From: Ustulina deusta
Lineage: Eukaryota > Ascomycota > Sordariomycetes > Xylariales > Xylariaceae
DNA length: 64,000 nt
Direction: 5' to 3'
Assembly (NCBI GenBank): GCA_023159155.1
Contig: JAJNNX010000038.1
Location: 62,001-126,000, forward strand
Position numbers and translations under genes: made by a program. The notes beneath the pieces were generated by a model, which saw nothing but the letters and a program-made list of their open reading frames with translations, was not told the DNA's origin and did not search any database. The first letter of the stretch is position 1. Each line of letters opens with the position of its first letter. This document shows positions 33,278 through 44,181 of this stretch, piece after piece.

Positions 33278-34778
33278 ATGGCCACACTTTCAAAGAGAGG
33301 CGCCCGGAATGTGGAGATCTATGTCGGGCATCTACCTGTCACGTTGACCGAGGTGGTAGATGACAGCAACTGGATCGATCTCTCGTTTGCCGAGAATTAT
33401 GCTGTCCGAAAAGAAGTTCTCGAGATTTTTCGTGAGGTGGCGGGAACCCAAGTAACTGAAAAAGTCGGTCAATCTAATGATACGCCGCCTTGCGGAGATC
33501 CTACTAACATTGCCATTAGGATTTCAACAGCCGCACGGGTTCTGGGGTGAAGCAAAACTGCTCACAGCCCTCTCTTCGCTATTTAACACATATTTTGCTC
33601 CATTCCAGCCAGTGGAAAACAGTGATATTGTTCTGACAGCCGGGGCGGCCGGGTCACTCGACAGTCTAGCATGGAGTGTTTGCGATCCCGGGGAAGGCAT
33701 ACTCGTCCCCTGCCCCTACCATGCAGGTAAAAACGTCCTGTCTTTTTCCGCTAGTACTTCTCCTCTGGTGAATTCAAAATGGTGTTAAGATATTTGCTAA
33801 CAGCTAGTCAGGGGCCTACGAGGTCTTCCTCACCATACACACGGGCGCCGTCTCGATTCCCGTGGGTGTCGGCAGCCTCGACGACGTATTTGGCGAGGGC
33901 ATAATCCCTACTCTAGAGAAGGGACTTCAAGACGCGCCCGTCCCCGTGAAAGCAGTGGTAGTGACGAACCCGCACAATCCTCTCGGTCGTTGCTACAGTA
34001 AGGAGAACCTAGTAGAGCTCATGCAATTCTGCCAACGTCACAACCTCCATCTCATCGCCGATGAGGTTTTTGCGCTGAGTGAGCTCGGATGCACCGATTT
34101 GCGGCAGGCCAGAAAATTCACCTCAGTTTTAGCCATTGATGCTGCTGCCCACGGATGTGATGCAAATAGAATCCATGTAATCTGGAGCATGAGCAAGGAT
34201 CTTGGTGCCACCGGAGCACGCTTAGTAAGTTCATTTCCTAGATAGGATCTTGTACATGTATTCGCGCGACTTGGCGCCACCTCCTTGCCTCTCTAAGATT
34301 CTGATCACATACACAGGGATGCGTGGTGACGCGCAGCAAAGACGTACGGGACTCGATAGCTCTCGTAGCCCATACCAGCGTTTCGAATCTCTCAATCCTG
34401 TTCGCACGCGCTCTCCTGACGTCCCCAAAGCTTCACACCATTATCCAGCTCAACTCTTCACGGCTTACGGCCGCGTATGAACGGATCAGAACCTTTTTCG
34501 AGGCGAACTCGATCCAGTACCTTCCATGCGAAGCAACGACGTTTGTACTTGCCCGGCTGGCGCCGTACAGCCAAACGAGGGAAGATGAGAGGACGGCGAT
34601 AGCCTTCTATCAGAACGCCGGCATCCTGTTCTTCTCGGCGGTTGACTATCATATGCCTCCTCACTTCGAAGGCTGGATGCGTATCTCTTTTGCTGTTTCG
34701 CCAGAGAGACTTGACATCGCCATGAATCGGCTGAAAGCGGCCTACCAGACATACATGGCCCGCGGGCCGTCCACGTAG
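33278..34778 (+). CDS. PLP-dependent class I/II aminotransferase (ACC-synthase-like)
   Basis: Fold-type I pyridoxal-phosphate enzyme, 414 aa, exons 33278-33451, 33531-33726, 33812-34224 and 34317-34778 (introns 79, 85, 92 nt). It resembles the ACC synthase-like aminotransferases common in fungal clusters. Visible landmarks: WIDLSFAENYAVRKEV near the N-terminus; PHGFWGEAKLL; VLTAGAAGSLDSLAWSV (cofactor phosphate region); VVTNPHNPLGRCYS (the N-P-x-N-P-x-G motif); LIADEVFALSEL (Asp that contacts the PLP nitrogen); WSMSKDLGATGARLGC with the Schiff-base Lys252; and FVLARLAPYS to MRISFAVSPERL, containing the conserved substrate-carboxylate Arg. All key residues are intact. The first intron's acceptor was chosen for phase. 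Reaction not assignable; it could feed an amino acid-derived acid into the neighbouring NRPS-like enzyme (inference). Confidence 0.88.
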
Positions 34779-35662
34779 GAAGGCATGCCGTAGAACAATA
34801 TACCTGATCAATGAAACTTCCAGCTCATTTCCAGAACCCGTACTGTGTAGATGATATAACTGGGAAATTATCATAGTGTTACACCCTCTAGAACAAGGAG
34901 GTGCGTTGTAGATAGCAAAGGTCACCAGTGTACACTATCTAGTCAAAGTAGGCTCTTTAAGCAACAACAAGTATGCCTTCGTTTTTAGCGAAGGTTTCAT
35001 TGGTCCGGAAATTTCGCGGGAAAATTCCTGTGGCCCAAATAGGAAAGTATAGTGACCTAATCGAGGTTAGTGCATATTGGCACGGACCGGCCGCTATACA
35101 GACCTGGCTATACAGACCGGCAGGCATATGGACCTAGCTATACGGACCGGCAGCTATACCTATAGACCTACCTATCTTAAGTACAATGTATTAAGCTACC
35201 TACTAGTGTAGGTAGGTTGGTTGGCTTCCTAAATCGGTATCCACACAGCGCCCACGTCCCTATCTGTACTTTATTAATAGGTCCCGTCTAGTGTAGGTTA
35301 GGTAGGCATTGTACATATGTACTACAAAGTAGTAGAAACGTAACCTGGCACATTCCCCACCATTCGGCAACATCAAACAACTTGAAGGCTACATTCACTC
35401 CACGACTTACATCTTGAAATCTGATTTCATTCCTACCAGATTCACAATCACCTTGATTGCCCACACGCTCTCCATGTCTACCGGCATGTGACTCCACAAC
35501 AACAAAACCACACCGGCTACACGTTAGTCCAGCCCTCGCTCGCTCTCAGCATCTGTCCTTCGTCTTGCGCGAGCAAGACCTTCCAAGCCACGGGCGAGGT
35601 CACCATCGAGGTCGCCGAGTACGAGACAGGCGGCCTCGCAAGTCTGTGGCGCCGCCAGCGTC
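34779..35662. other. Intergenic region with tandem-like repeat
   Basis: About 880 bases. 35082-35172 is a short degenerate tandem repeat. TAGGTAGG-type motifs lie at 35205-35225 and 35290-35310. The final 200 bases are the probable promoter and leader of the cyclophilin gene. Confidence 0.5.
35082..35172. repeat. Degenerate tandem repeat (GACC..GCTATAC unit)
   Basis: Five or six consecutive units of 13-19 nt built on GGACCGGC(A)GCTATAC, with differences in length and sequence. No coding or structural role evident. Confidence 0.65.
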
Positions 35663-37231
35663 ATGTCGGTCCTGCTCGAGACTAGCGCAGGCGATATCGT
35701 GATTGACCTCCTGGTGGACCATGCACCCAAAGAGTGCCAAAAGTACGTTGTCGCAATCCTCGCTCTCCTGTACACCTGCGCCCACCTACGCCCACGCTTT
35801 TTCCCATCGCCGATTCGCCTAGATAGAGCACTTTGCCGATCCTTCTGCTGACCGCGCGGCGTCCGTGTTTGGATTCATAGCTTCCTGAAACTCTGCAAGC
35901 TCAAATATTACAACTTCTCGCCTGTCCACTCGATCCGCCAGAACTTCTCATTCCAGACCGGCGATCCTCTCGGCCCCAACTCGACCGATTCCGACGGTGG
36001 CTCGTCTATCTGGGGCCTTCTGGATGGCCCCTCGAAAAAGAGCTTTCCCGCCTCTTTCCACCCCAAGCTGAACCATGTCGAACGTGGCACCGTGTCCATG
36101 GCCACTGCGCCGCATCCCTCCGACCCAGATATTCGCCTCGCTGCGAGCCAGTTTCTCGTTACCCTGGGCGACAACGCCGATTACCTCGACGGCAAAGCTG
36201 CCATTTTTGGCAAGGTTGTTGAGGGCTTCGATGCCCTCGAGACCATCAACACTGCCATCGCCGATAAGGATGGCTATCCACTGGTCGACATCCGCATCAA
36301 ACACACCATAGTCCTCGACGACCCTTTTCCCGACCCGCACGGCCTGCGTGAACCAAGCCAATCTCCACAGCCTTCAAAGGCCCAGCTTGCTACCGTGCGG
36401 ATTGCCGATGATGACGCTGCCGAGTTGGACCGAGAGGTTGACCAAGAGGCCGCAGAGAAGCTTCGTCGCGAGAGAGAGGCCCGTGCACAGGCACTGACTC
36501 TTGAGATGATGGGCGATCTACCCTTTGCTGAGGTCAAACCCCCTGAGAACATCTTGTTTGTTTGCAAACTCAATCCTGTGACTGCCGACGCCGATCTCGA
36601 GCTTATTTTCAGCCGCTTCGGGACGATTCTGTCCTGCGAAGTCATACGCGACAAAAAGACGGGCGACAGCCTCCAATACGCTTTCATCGAGTTCGAAGAC
36701 AAGAGTGCCTGTGAGGCTGCCTACTTCAAGATGCAAGGAGTCCTCATCGACGATCGAAGGATACATGTAGATTTTAGTCAAAGTGTGAGCAAATTGGCCG
36801 ACGTTTGGAGAGGTGGTGAGAATGCCAAAAGAAAACGAGGGGCCGGTAGCCGCGGCGGTTGGGGTGGCGTCCAAGATTTAGAGAAGTGGCGCAAGTACAG
36901 GAATGAAGAGAGCCGTGACAACGAGGACCATTACAGCATGGTTTACGGCGAAGAGGAAATGCGTGGGAGACACCAACATGCTGGACCCTCGGGAGATTCA
37001 AGTTACCAAGCGGGGCGCAAGACAGAGACCAGGAGTGATCAAGAGAGGGAACGTCACCAGAACGCAAGGGAACGAAGTCGTAGCTGGAGCCCTAGGAAAA
37101 ACAGACCCAGGGGTAGAGACAGTTATACCGGACGACGAGACCGTGATTCTGGGCGAAACAACTCGTATCGCCAAGATTACTCTCGACTTCGTGATAGAAG
37201 TCGAGATCGATATCGTGATCGAACAAGGTAG
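35663..37231 (+). CDS. cyp6: Cyclophilin-RRM protein (PPIL4/Cyp6 type)
   Basis: Nuclear peptidyl-prolyl isomerase with an RNA-recognition motif, 476 aa; this family associates with pre-mRNA processing and transcription. Exons 35663-35742 and 35881-37231; one 138-nt intron joins KECQ to [13 protein letters not shown] in phase. Residues 1-165 are the cyclophilin domain ([31 protein letters not shown] with the catalytic-type [16 protein letters not shown]). A charged helical linker follows. An RRM lies at about residues 248-325, with RNP2 ILFVCKL and RNP1-like LQYAFIEF. The C-terminus has a WRGGE motif and an Arg/Ser/Asp-rich tail ([13 protein letters not shown]). Domain order and length match PPIL4/Cyp6 orthologues. 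Housekeeping; the gene symbol is by family name. Confidence 0.9.
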
Positions 37232-37386
37232 CTAGTACGATGGAGTCTCTAGCGGCTTGCTCGAGTTCGCCAAACACGGTCTCTGTACTGTACAGATAAA
37301 ACCTATTCTCGTGTAGTTAGCTATCCTTCACGTTTTACAAGGATTGTCTGTGTCTCGGCTTAGCGGTTCTAGTTCACAGGACACGG
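37232..37386. other. Short convergent spacer
   Basis: About 150 bases between the cyclophilin stop and the end of the broken minus-strand gene. Nothing recognised. Confidence 0.5.
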
Positions 37387-38082
37387 TCAGAATCGTGTGC
37401 TATAATTCCATACATCATGGAGGCTTAGGTATAACATCTGGTAAACCTCTACATCATGAGCAACGACAGTACCACCTTGGTCAGGCGTGATGGAGACAAT
37501 GGAGCAAGAATTTTCCAGTTTATGCCCTACTACCCTATCGAGGCAATTCGCAGGGCCGGTGATGTAGGGTTCTTTCCCCGGCATTCAATTTAACAATCCC
37601 TCTAATTCTGGTACGTTTGACTCGGTTGATCCGTTGACAATTAGATCGCTCACCTGATTTGTTATTCCCAGAATCGAGCCACTAGCAACCCGAGGGATAT
37701 TCGAAGACGCCGTCGAACCCTCTCGTGCCCATGTAATCTCACCACAAAACCTAGGGGGCTGTCCCGTTTCGTAAAGCTCCTGCTCACTCTGTTTTCTGTG
37801 CATTCTCGAGCTGTATGCAGCAATGTGCTGATGAGGGTGTTCATTGTAAAGGTCTTGCTTGTGCCCATCACGAAGGTATCCTAACCATATCCAAGTTTAT
37901 GCTGAGATTTTTAGCCTCTACAATTTTTCTTCCAATTTCCCCAACCTCAACTATGTAAGAGATACATACCTATCGCCCATTCCCACACAGACCCTAAGAC
38001 AATAAGCCAGCAATTAGTCGAGTGTGCTAGCTCTGTGGCAATATTTACGATAGCTTTAGGGTTCTTGTTGTCTTTAGAGCGG
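37387..38082 (-). pseudogene. Unidentified gene with one in-frame stop
   Basis: Coding-like sequence on the minus strand in two exons, 38082-37970 and 37880-37387. They are joined by an 89-nt intron with a GTATGT donor and TTAG acceptor in consistent phase (reads GSVWEWAI then GYLRDGHKQDLYNEHPHQ). The frame is open for about 200 codons except for a single TGA at 37585-37587, after which it continues directly (MPGKEPYITGPANCL...) to a stop at 37387. The 5' end is missing; a further coding-like stretch at 38113-38460 on the same strand (LVRAVAIAFCKVQNITPDER) may be an earlier exon. I do not recognise the protein. The single stop suggests a recently disabled gene, a polymorphism or an error. Confidence 0.35.
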
Positions 38083-41000
38083 CTAAGTCGATATTATATC
38101 GTATATTGGTTACTATACTCTTTTTTGAGTTGGATAGATAAGGCCGAGTTCTAATGATGGCGGGCCTGTCTTTCGCTCTCTCCTTCTCTCCTTTTTTCTT
38201 GGTACTTCAACATACACAGTTGTCCGCCGCCGAGTCAAGCCATGACAGAGGATAGACGCAAGCTCACGTTCATCTGGCGTGATATTCTGCACTTTACAAA
38301 AAGCGATAGCTACCGCTCTTACTAAGTTCGTGTGAGCTGCGACAACATGTCTCCTGTTGTTTAACTTACACAGTTTCCGACCGCCCGAGTCAGGAACATG
38401 CATACAGATGCAGGTGTTCAGGTAGATGAATGATAAGCGCATGTCTCGCCTCTCTTGCACCTTTTAACTAGTCATGGTGTTGATCTTCTGAACCCCAGTC
38501 GAGATGCTACACTATCATTATAACCATTAGGCGAATCATCCCCCGCAACGTTTTATCGCATTCAGCTGCCGTCAGTCAGCATTCCTCCTCCACGGTAGCC
38601 AAGCATCAGTGTACTCAAAGCACACTATATTGATCTTTATTTGGCTTCTGTACGCAGCCAAGCCGGTATCTGCAAGGTCCCTCCTTTCCCATAACGACAC
38701 AGCTCTTGAGACGCTACTACATCTCAGCCAAAGAATCAAGGACTACCGAGTCCATTTCTAGTAGTCTCTCGTTTTACAGGGCGAATGGAACAAAGCTGAT
38801 GTACTCTAGGCAGTATGTGGCGGGACTCACCGGTCACCATAGTCGGCATTAACAATATACAGCCCGGACTAACTGGGATAGGCGAAGCTTCACTACTGCT
38901 ATCCTTATCAGGAGAATGTCAGTGGTCATTTTTAGCCTCTCCAGCTAAATGTGAATCTGTGGAACACGAGGATACCCTTCATCTATCTTTCGAAATTGTG
39001 TGTGAGTGTGTGACCATAATGAGTGACGTCCGCCACCATGATATGTGGCACATTCTAAAGAGTGTGTCTTGAGGTGGCCAGACCAGGCCATGCTGCCAGC
39101 AAACGTGGATCATGACGTTGTGGTTCTGAATCAAGCCAATATCATAACCGGTCGCCAGCCAGCCATTTTCCTACTGTGTACGCCACTAGATCCGGCTATC
39201 TCAGTGCGAAACGACGCACTCGGACATCGTGTACGGCGGCTAGGTCCCCCGACCCTCAACGCATCGACTAGAAAACATGATCTGGAGCCATTGGTTGTGC
39301 AAGTCCGGATAACTGCAGCCTCCGTTGGAAGGGTGACAGCGGGGTCTGCAAGAACCCGGTGTCTCCTGAAAAAATTCCCGTTTGCTTCCTGTGTTCTGTG
39401 TGATGTGGCTAGCCACCCAAACAATCACACTACTAACTGACAATCCCAAAGGTCTCTCTTCTGGGCCTGCTCCGTTCCCAAGAGATCTCGTCAAAGTCTT
39501 ACCTTGCAACGCGGAAGGCAGGGAAATAGTCCGGAAAGGGCAATGCCTATGTCTGTTTCCCAAGAACTAGGCTGTCGGGCTCGACAACTATGGCATGGTG
39601 TTCGGGTATGCAGCTCGCTTATCGGTCCCGTTCGTGCCCAGACAACGAATGCACAGGCTATTGGCCAGCTCGTGGCTGTAGCTGTAGCGCCCAGATTGAT
39701 GTTTTGCATCAGCTCGTAAGGCGGAGTTGGGATTAACCTGCTCGTTCTGTTCTCCGTACACACAGTAGGACTCTGTGATTTCAGCCACATCAGGGCCGCG
39801 AGATGCACTATCCGGCTCTTCTTCCCTAGCCCGGTAATTGGCACTGCATGCCGGGCCTGTCTGGGAACGCAACCTTCTCCTGCATGATACGAATATGTTG
39901 AATGAGGGACGCACGCCGGTTTGTCTTATAGCCAGATCTCCACTTCTGTAGGACATCCCCAGAATGATCTGCCGCGTATTGCTTGCATATCACCTTGGTA
40001 GTGGCAGCCAAGGCAAGGCCCATCCTTCTATCAGTGAGATGCCTGGATGATGATGCATTGCGCCACCTCTTTCATGATCTTGACCCGGCGAATGGGGATC
40101 GAGAGGATATTTCGGGGTGGTCAAACAAGCATGAAGAAGCAACAAGACTGTCGGCAACCCGTGTTTGTCGTTAAGCAGATGGATATTGTGCCAGTAGCCC
40201 GCCAATGACATGGCGAAAAACAATCGCATGCTTTTCCTGGTATCTCTATGCTCCTGTGCCGCCACGCCTCACGCCTCTTCAGTGTCTCGGTCCCTAGCTA
40301 TAGAGCTGTTGCTCCCCCCCCCCCCCCCCCGTCCCCCTAACGCATTTCTCGGCTATCAGCCAGTCCCCCAGGCAAGGTCAGGCAAGGTGATGATTCAATT
40401 TCTATATTAGGGTTTGTGGCAACTCCAAGACACTGGGACTGACGATAATTATTCCAGCCTGTCGTGTAACACACTTAGATTAGAAAAAGTTCATCATAAT
40501 CCCGTTCACCTCCCCCTTGTAACGGGGAATTTCGGAGAGGGTAGGATTGTACCCTGTGGCTGACGCGCGCTGGAAGTAGGTCCAGACAAACGGCATATGT
40601 CATGATGCCGCTTGGCCCAGCTCTCGCCGGACAAGTCATCATCTTCCTCTTCTTTTTCTTCTCATGTCACTCTGGCGATGGGGACTCCACATCCCTTCAT
40701 CCCCTGCGAACTGTCTACCTCTCTGTTCTATTCTGGTCGATGCGCTCCCGCTTACCGTGGCCGGCCTCTATGTGAAGCAACTCTCGGATAGCGGTAAGAG
40801 ATGCTGTTCTGCAGCCCACATGCTTCGCCCTCACTCATGGCTAAAGATATCCCCCCGCCGACGCCATACGCACCAACGCTTTAAGCGGCGCTTGCACCGA
40901 CTATATTCTAGATCATGGATCATCTTGTTGTATTGTGGTACTACTGCCTGCCAGTTCCTGCACCCACACAACAAGTGTCTCACGTTGCGTTTGTATCCTG

Positions 41001-42714
41001 AGCTAGACCAACGCTGTTGATCGAAACAATCTTGTCAAGTTTGCTCCAGGCTGCATCTTGTGCAGCCGCCAGGCACTGGCTACCGGCGACCTGTCACCTT
41101 TGACTGGCCGCATACGACATGTTGTTTGATGGAGGACATGCCGTAGACGACACTGCTGCTACCACTATCACACCGCGTTATCGCTGTTAACAGTGCCTTG
41201 CCTCCCACGGCGATCACGCGGTTGACACCGAAAGTAGCGCCCCGTATCACCAAGCCTCTTGACGTTCCGCAGCGGCCAGTAGCAACCGTACCACCCCCTT
41301 TTCTGGTTAGGTTCATGGACGGAATGAGGAGATTGTTGCAACGGCGTAGCATTCCGTGTGTGTGTGTGCGTGCGTGCGTGCGTGTATGTGAAAGTCTGTC
41401 TAGCATCGTTCCTCGCCAGAGCGTCAGAACACGTGCCAAACATGTTTGATCCAGCATTTAAACAAGATCGATAGTCTCCTTCTGAGACATGGAGGGTAGT
41501 GTATCTGTCAGCATTGGGCACTGTGCTGGGGCCCCCCAGAGATCGCCTGTCGAAGTGCCACGGTCCTAGGCGTAGCGAGAGAGGGACTAGCTAATACCTG
41601 TTGGGCCGTAATGGCAAAGCTGGGGGAGGGGACAGCCTTACGCCATTCCTCTACAGCGTCGCCATAGGTACCTAGATAGGCACATGGGTACGAGCCTGCC
41701 CTCATGCAAAGAATATGCACGTAGCCGTTGGACCGGGGGCAGGAATACCTGACCATGTCAGGCTCTTATTCACAAGCCCCTTTTAATGTGACACCTGCCA
41801 CTCCATCGTTTCTAGAGAGGGGAGAAATAGAGAGAGAGAGAGAGCTAGAATGAGAGAGGAGAAGAGAGACAAGGAGAGAGATAGAGATAGGAGAGAGAGA
41901 GAGAGAAAGAAAAAAAAGAGACTGCAAACAGATAGATTGTCGTCGATACATTGGTAATACCTCGGATCCTTCCCCCATCACCTTCGAACCAAGGTGTGTA
42001 TAGGTTCAAGGTGTGTCTCGAAGCGTCGTACGGGGTATAACATGAAAGACACTTGCAGCGTCCCGTCGTTTTCTCTCATATTGGTTTCTCAAGCGAATAT
42101 CCTCCTTTTCTGTCGCTGGAAACTGGCATTTGATCCGCTCCTTGAAACATTCGAGTTGAACAACAACAGAGACCTAGTGAATCTCGGCGTCATTCAGCTG
42201 AATTCCCCCCCCAAGGCTGAGAAAAGAGCTCGACAGCCAATTGTTGCGAAAGTCTCGGGCGTGGCCCCCCCCCCCCCCCCCAGTATCTGTCGCGGAAGAA
42301 CGATTGTGTGCCCTCTGCATTCTGATTTTATTTTTATCTTTTATTATTATTATTTTATTATTATTTCGGGGGTTTTTATTTATTTATTATTTTTTTTTCT
42401 AATTCCGTATCAATCTTTGTCACTTGGTATCGTTGCAAAGCCAAACCAAAGTTCGACGTAACCTCCCGCGAAAGAACTGGGGGGCAACGGTCTGAGAAAC
42501 GTTTCTATTCCTCACGTTGTTTTTATTATTATTATTATTATTATTACTCTTTAGGCTATTGGGGAAGCCTCTCAGAGAAAAGATGGTGACTCCGACTTGT
42601 TGTGCTCCCAGCGAGGCAGGGAGCAGACGATATAGCCGTCCTTGTCCGCCGTACTCGTTCGCATACCCTGACCGCCGCCTTCACCTCTCCTCCCACGACA
42701 ACCGCGCCATCATC
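38083..42714. other. Long gene-poor region
   Basis: About 4.6 kb without a supportable gene apart from the possible exon at 38113-38460. Many frames exist but none has a motif or a believable intron-exon pattern. It contains a 17-C run (40314-40330), a GT-rich tract (41356-41390), a GA-rich tract (41815-41925), a 17-C run (42265-42281) and TTA/ATT microsatellites (42335-42400, 42518-42550). The last 700 bases are probably the promoter and long 5' leader of the Zn2Cys6 gene. Confidence 0.5.
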
Positions 42715-44181
42715 ATGACCGATCGAGAGGAGTCGGACCAACCACGTAAGCGGATTGCTGTCGCTGTAAGAAAAGACTCTTTCCCCATTGTTCAACCCCC
42801 CCTTTCGCCGGACTCTCAATGTTCTTCGCCCTCAGACTGACTTGAGAACAACTCCAAGTGTGGAAGATGCCGCAAGCGGAAGATTCGTTGTAGTGGCGAT
42901 CCGGGAAATGGAGGGCCATGTTCCAACTGCAAGAACGCGGGTTACGAGCCGTGTCTATTCCTGCGGGTACGAAATATCTGCCCACCCACGCCCACGCCCA
43001 CGCCCACCATCCCCCCTTTCCATATGGGAGTCGTCGATACAAACTAGTCTCTAACCTACCACGGCATCTAGGTGTCCTCCACCGAAAGACATTTCAAAGA
43101 CAGCGATTATACATATAACCTCGAGGCAGCGCGGCCCTACGCCCATCAGAGTCCAGGCACCGTTTCACCGCTGAGTTCTCTACCGCAGTATGCCCACGAC
43201 ATAACGACCGGGGATGCGCTCACTTCATATCGCCAAAGCCCGTACCCCTATAGCAATACTAGTAGTAGCAAGAGTTACTATCCGACCATCCCCGGGTGGA
43301 CCAGCACGTACGCAGATGACGGCACAGGCAGCGTCGACTACAGCCTGAATTATTCATCGTATCAGATCATAAACCAAGAGCCGCAGTCTCTCGTGCCGGG
43401 GTACAGCCAATACAGCACTCGGAAGTCTGTCTACGTTGACCCCGAGACGTCTTCCTACTCGTACGGCAACCTGGTGCATCGGCCTGCCGTCAGCAGCGAC
43501 AGTCAGGGCTTCTCCCTGTCTAGCATGGCGGCGTCCCTGCCGAGTGCTTCCGACCGGCTTCACTCGAGCGTCAACAGAACATTGACGAGCTCGTCGAGCT
43601 ATCGAGCCGACGGGCTCCCTGCCCAGTACTCGAACGCAAAAGCCTCGTCGGCCAGCACGATTCCCGACGCGGCATACAGCAACCTACAGCCCCCCTTCGA
43701 ATCCCCCTATTCCACCACCGGCACGCTCGCGTCTACCATGGCCCATCGCCCGTCTAGCCACGCCGACACAACCGCATACCCGCCCGGCGCCACAACGGCA
43801 ACGGATCAATTGTATACCCCGGGCGACCAGCGGTCCTCCGAGGACGCGAGCGGTGCTCTCGGGTACATATACGCGGACAACAACAAGCTCGGCGGCTCGC
43901 GACGCGACTCCCAATCAAGCGGAGGGGTGAGCGCCGGGTCGCTGCTATCCAACGGCCACGTCTACGTGCCCGACTCGCACTCGGCCCACCCCACGCCCCA
44001 TCCGTACGTGGTCTCGAGCGCACCGTCGAGCTCGCAGAGCAGAGGCATCGTCGACGGCGCTACCGCGTCAGGTGGCACGGGGGTAGGCGGTGGTGGCCGT
44101 GGCCGTGGCAGTAGTAGTGGATCCTCGCATCGACCGTCGGACAGTCAGCGTCGATCTGCGGGCAGCCTCCGCGGGGGATAA
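42715..44181 (+). CDS. Zn2Cys6 transcription factor
   Basis: Fungal binuclear-zinc-cluster regulator, 422 aa, exons 42715-42765, 42859-42966 and 43072-44181 (introns 93 and 105 nt). Phase 0 at both junctions. The DNA-binding domain is rebuilt across the first two junctions: KRIAVA then CGRCRKRKIRC, PCSNC and a final Cys in KNAGYEPC, i.e. six cysteines spaced C-x2-C-x6-C-x9-C-x2-C-x7-C at about residues 18-50. The rest is Ser/Tyr/Gly-rich and lacks an obvious fungal-specific regulatory domain. The C-terminus is Gly/Arg/Ser-rich low complexity (a GGGGRGRG-type stretch). The start at 42715 gives the short basic N-terminus MTDREESDQPRKR usual for this group. Exons 1 and 2 are too small to be noticed without splicing. 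Target genes unknown; it is not next to a metabolic cluster. Confidence 0.87.

Noticed and set aside
40664..41020. 118-codon open frame on the plus strand
   Set aside because: Composition looks like random translation of mixed sequence (many Cys/His/Arg, no motif). No neighbouring exon.
41815..41925. GA-rich tract as a regulatory element
   Set aside because: A simple microsatellite; no evidence of function from sequence.
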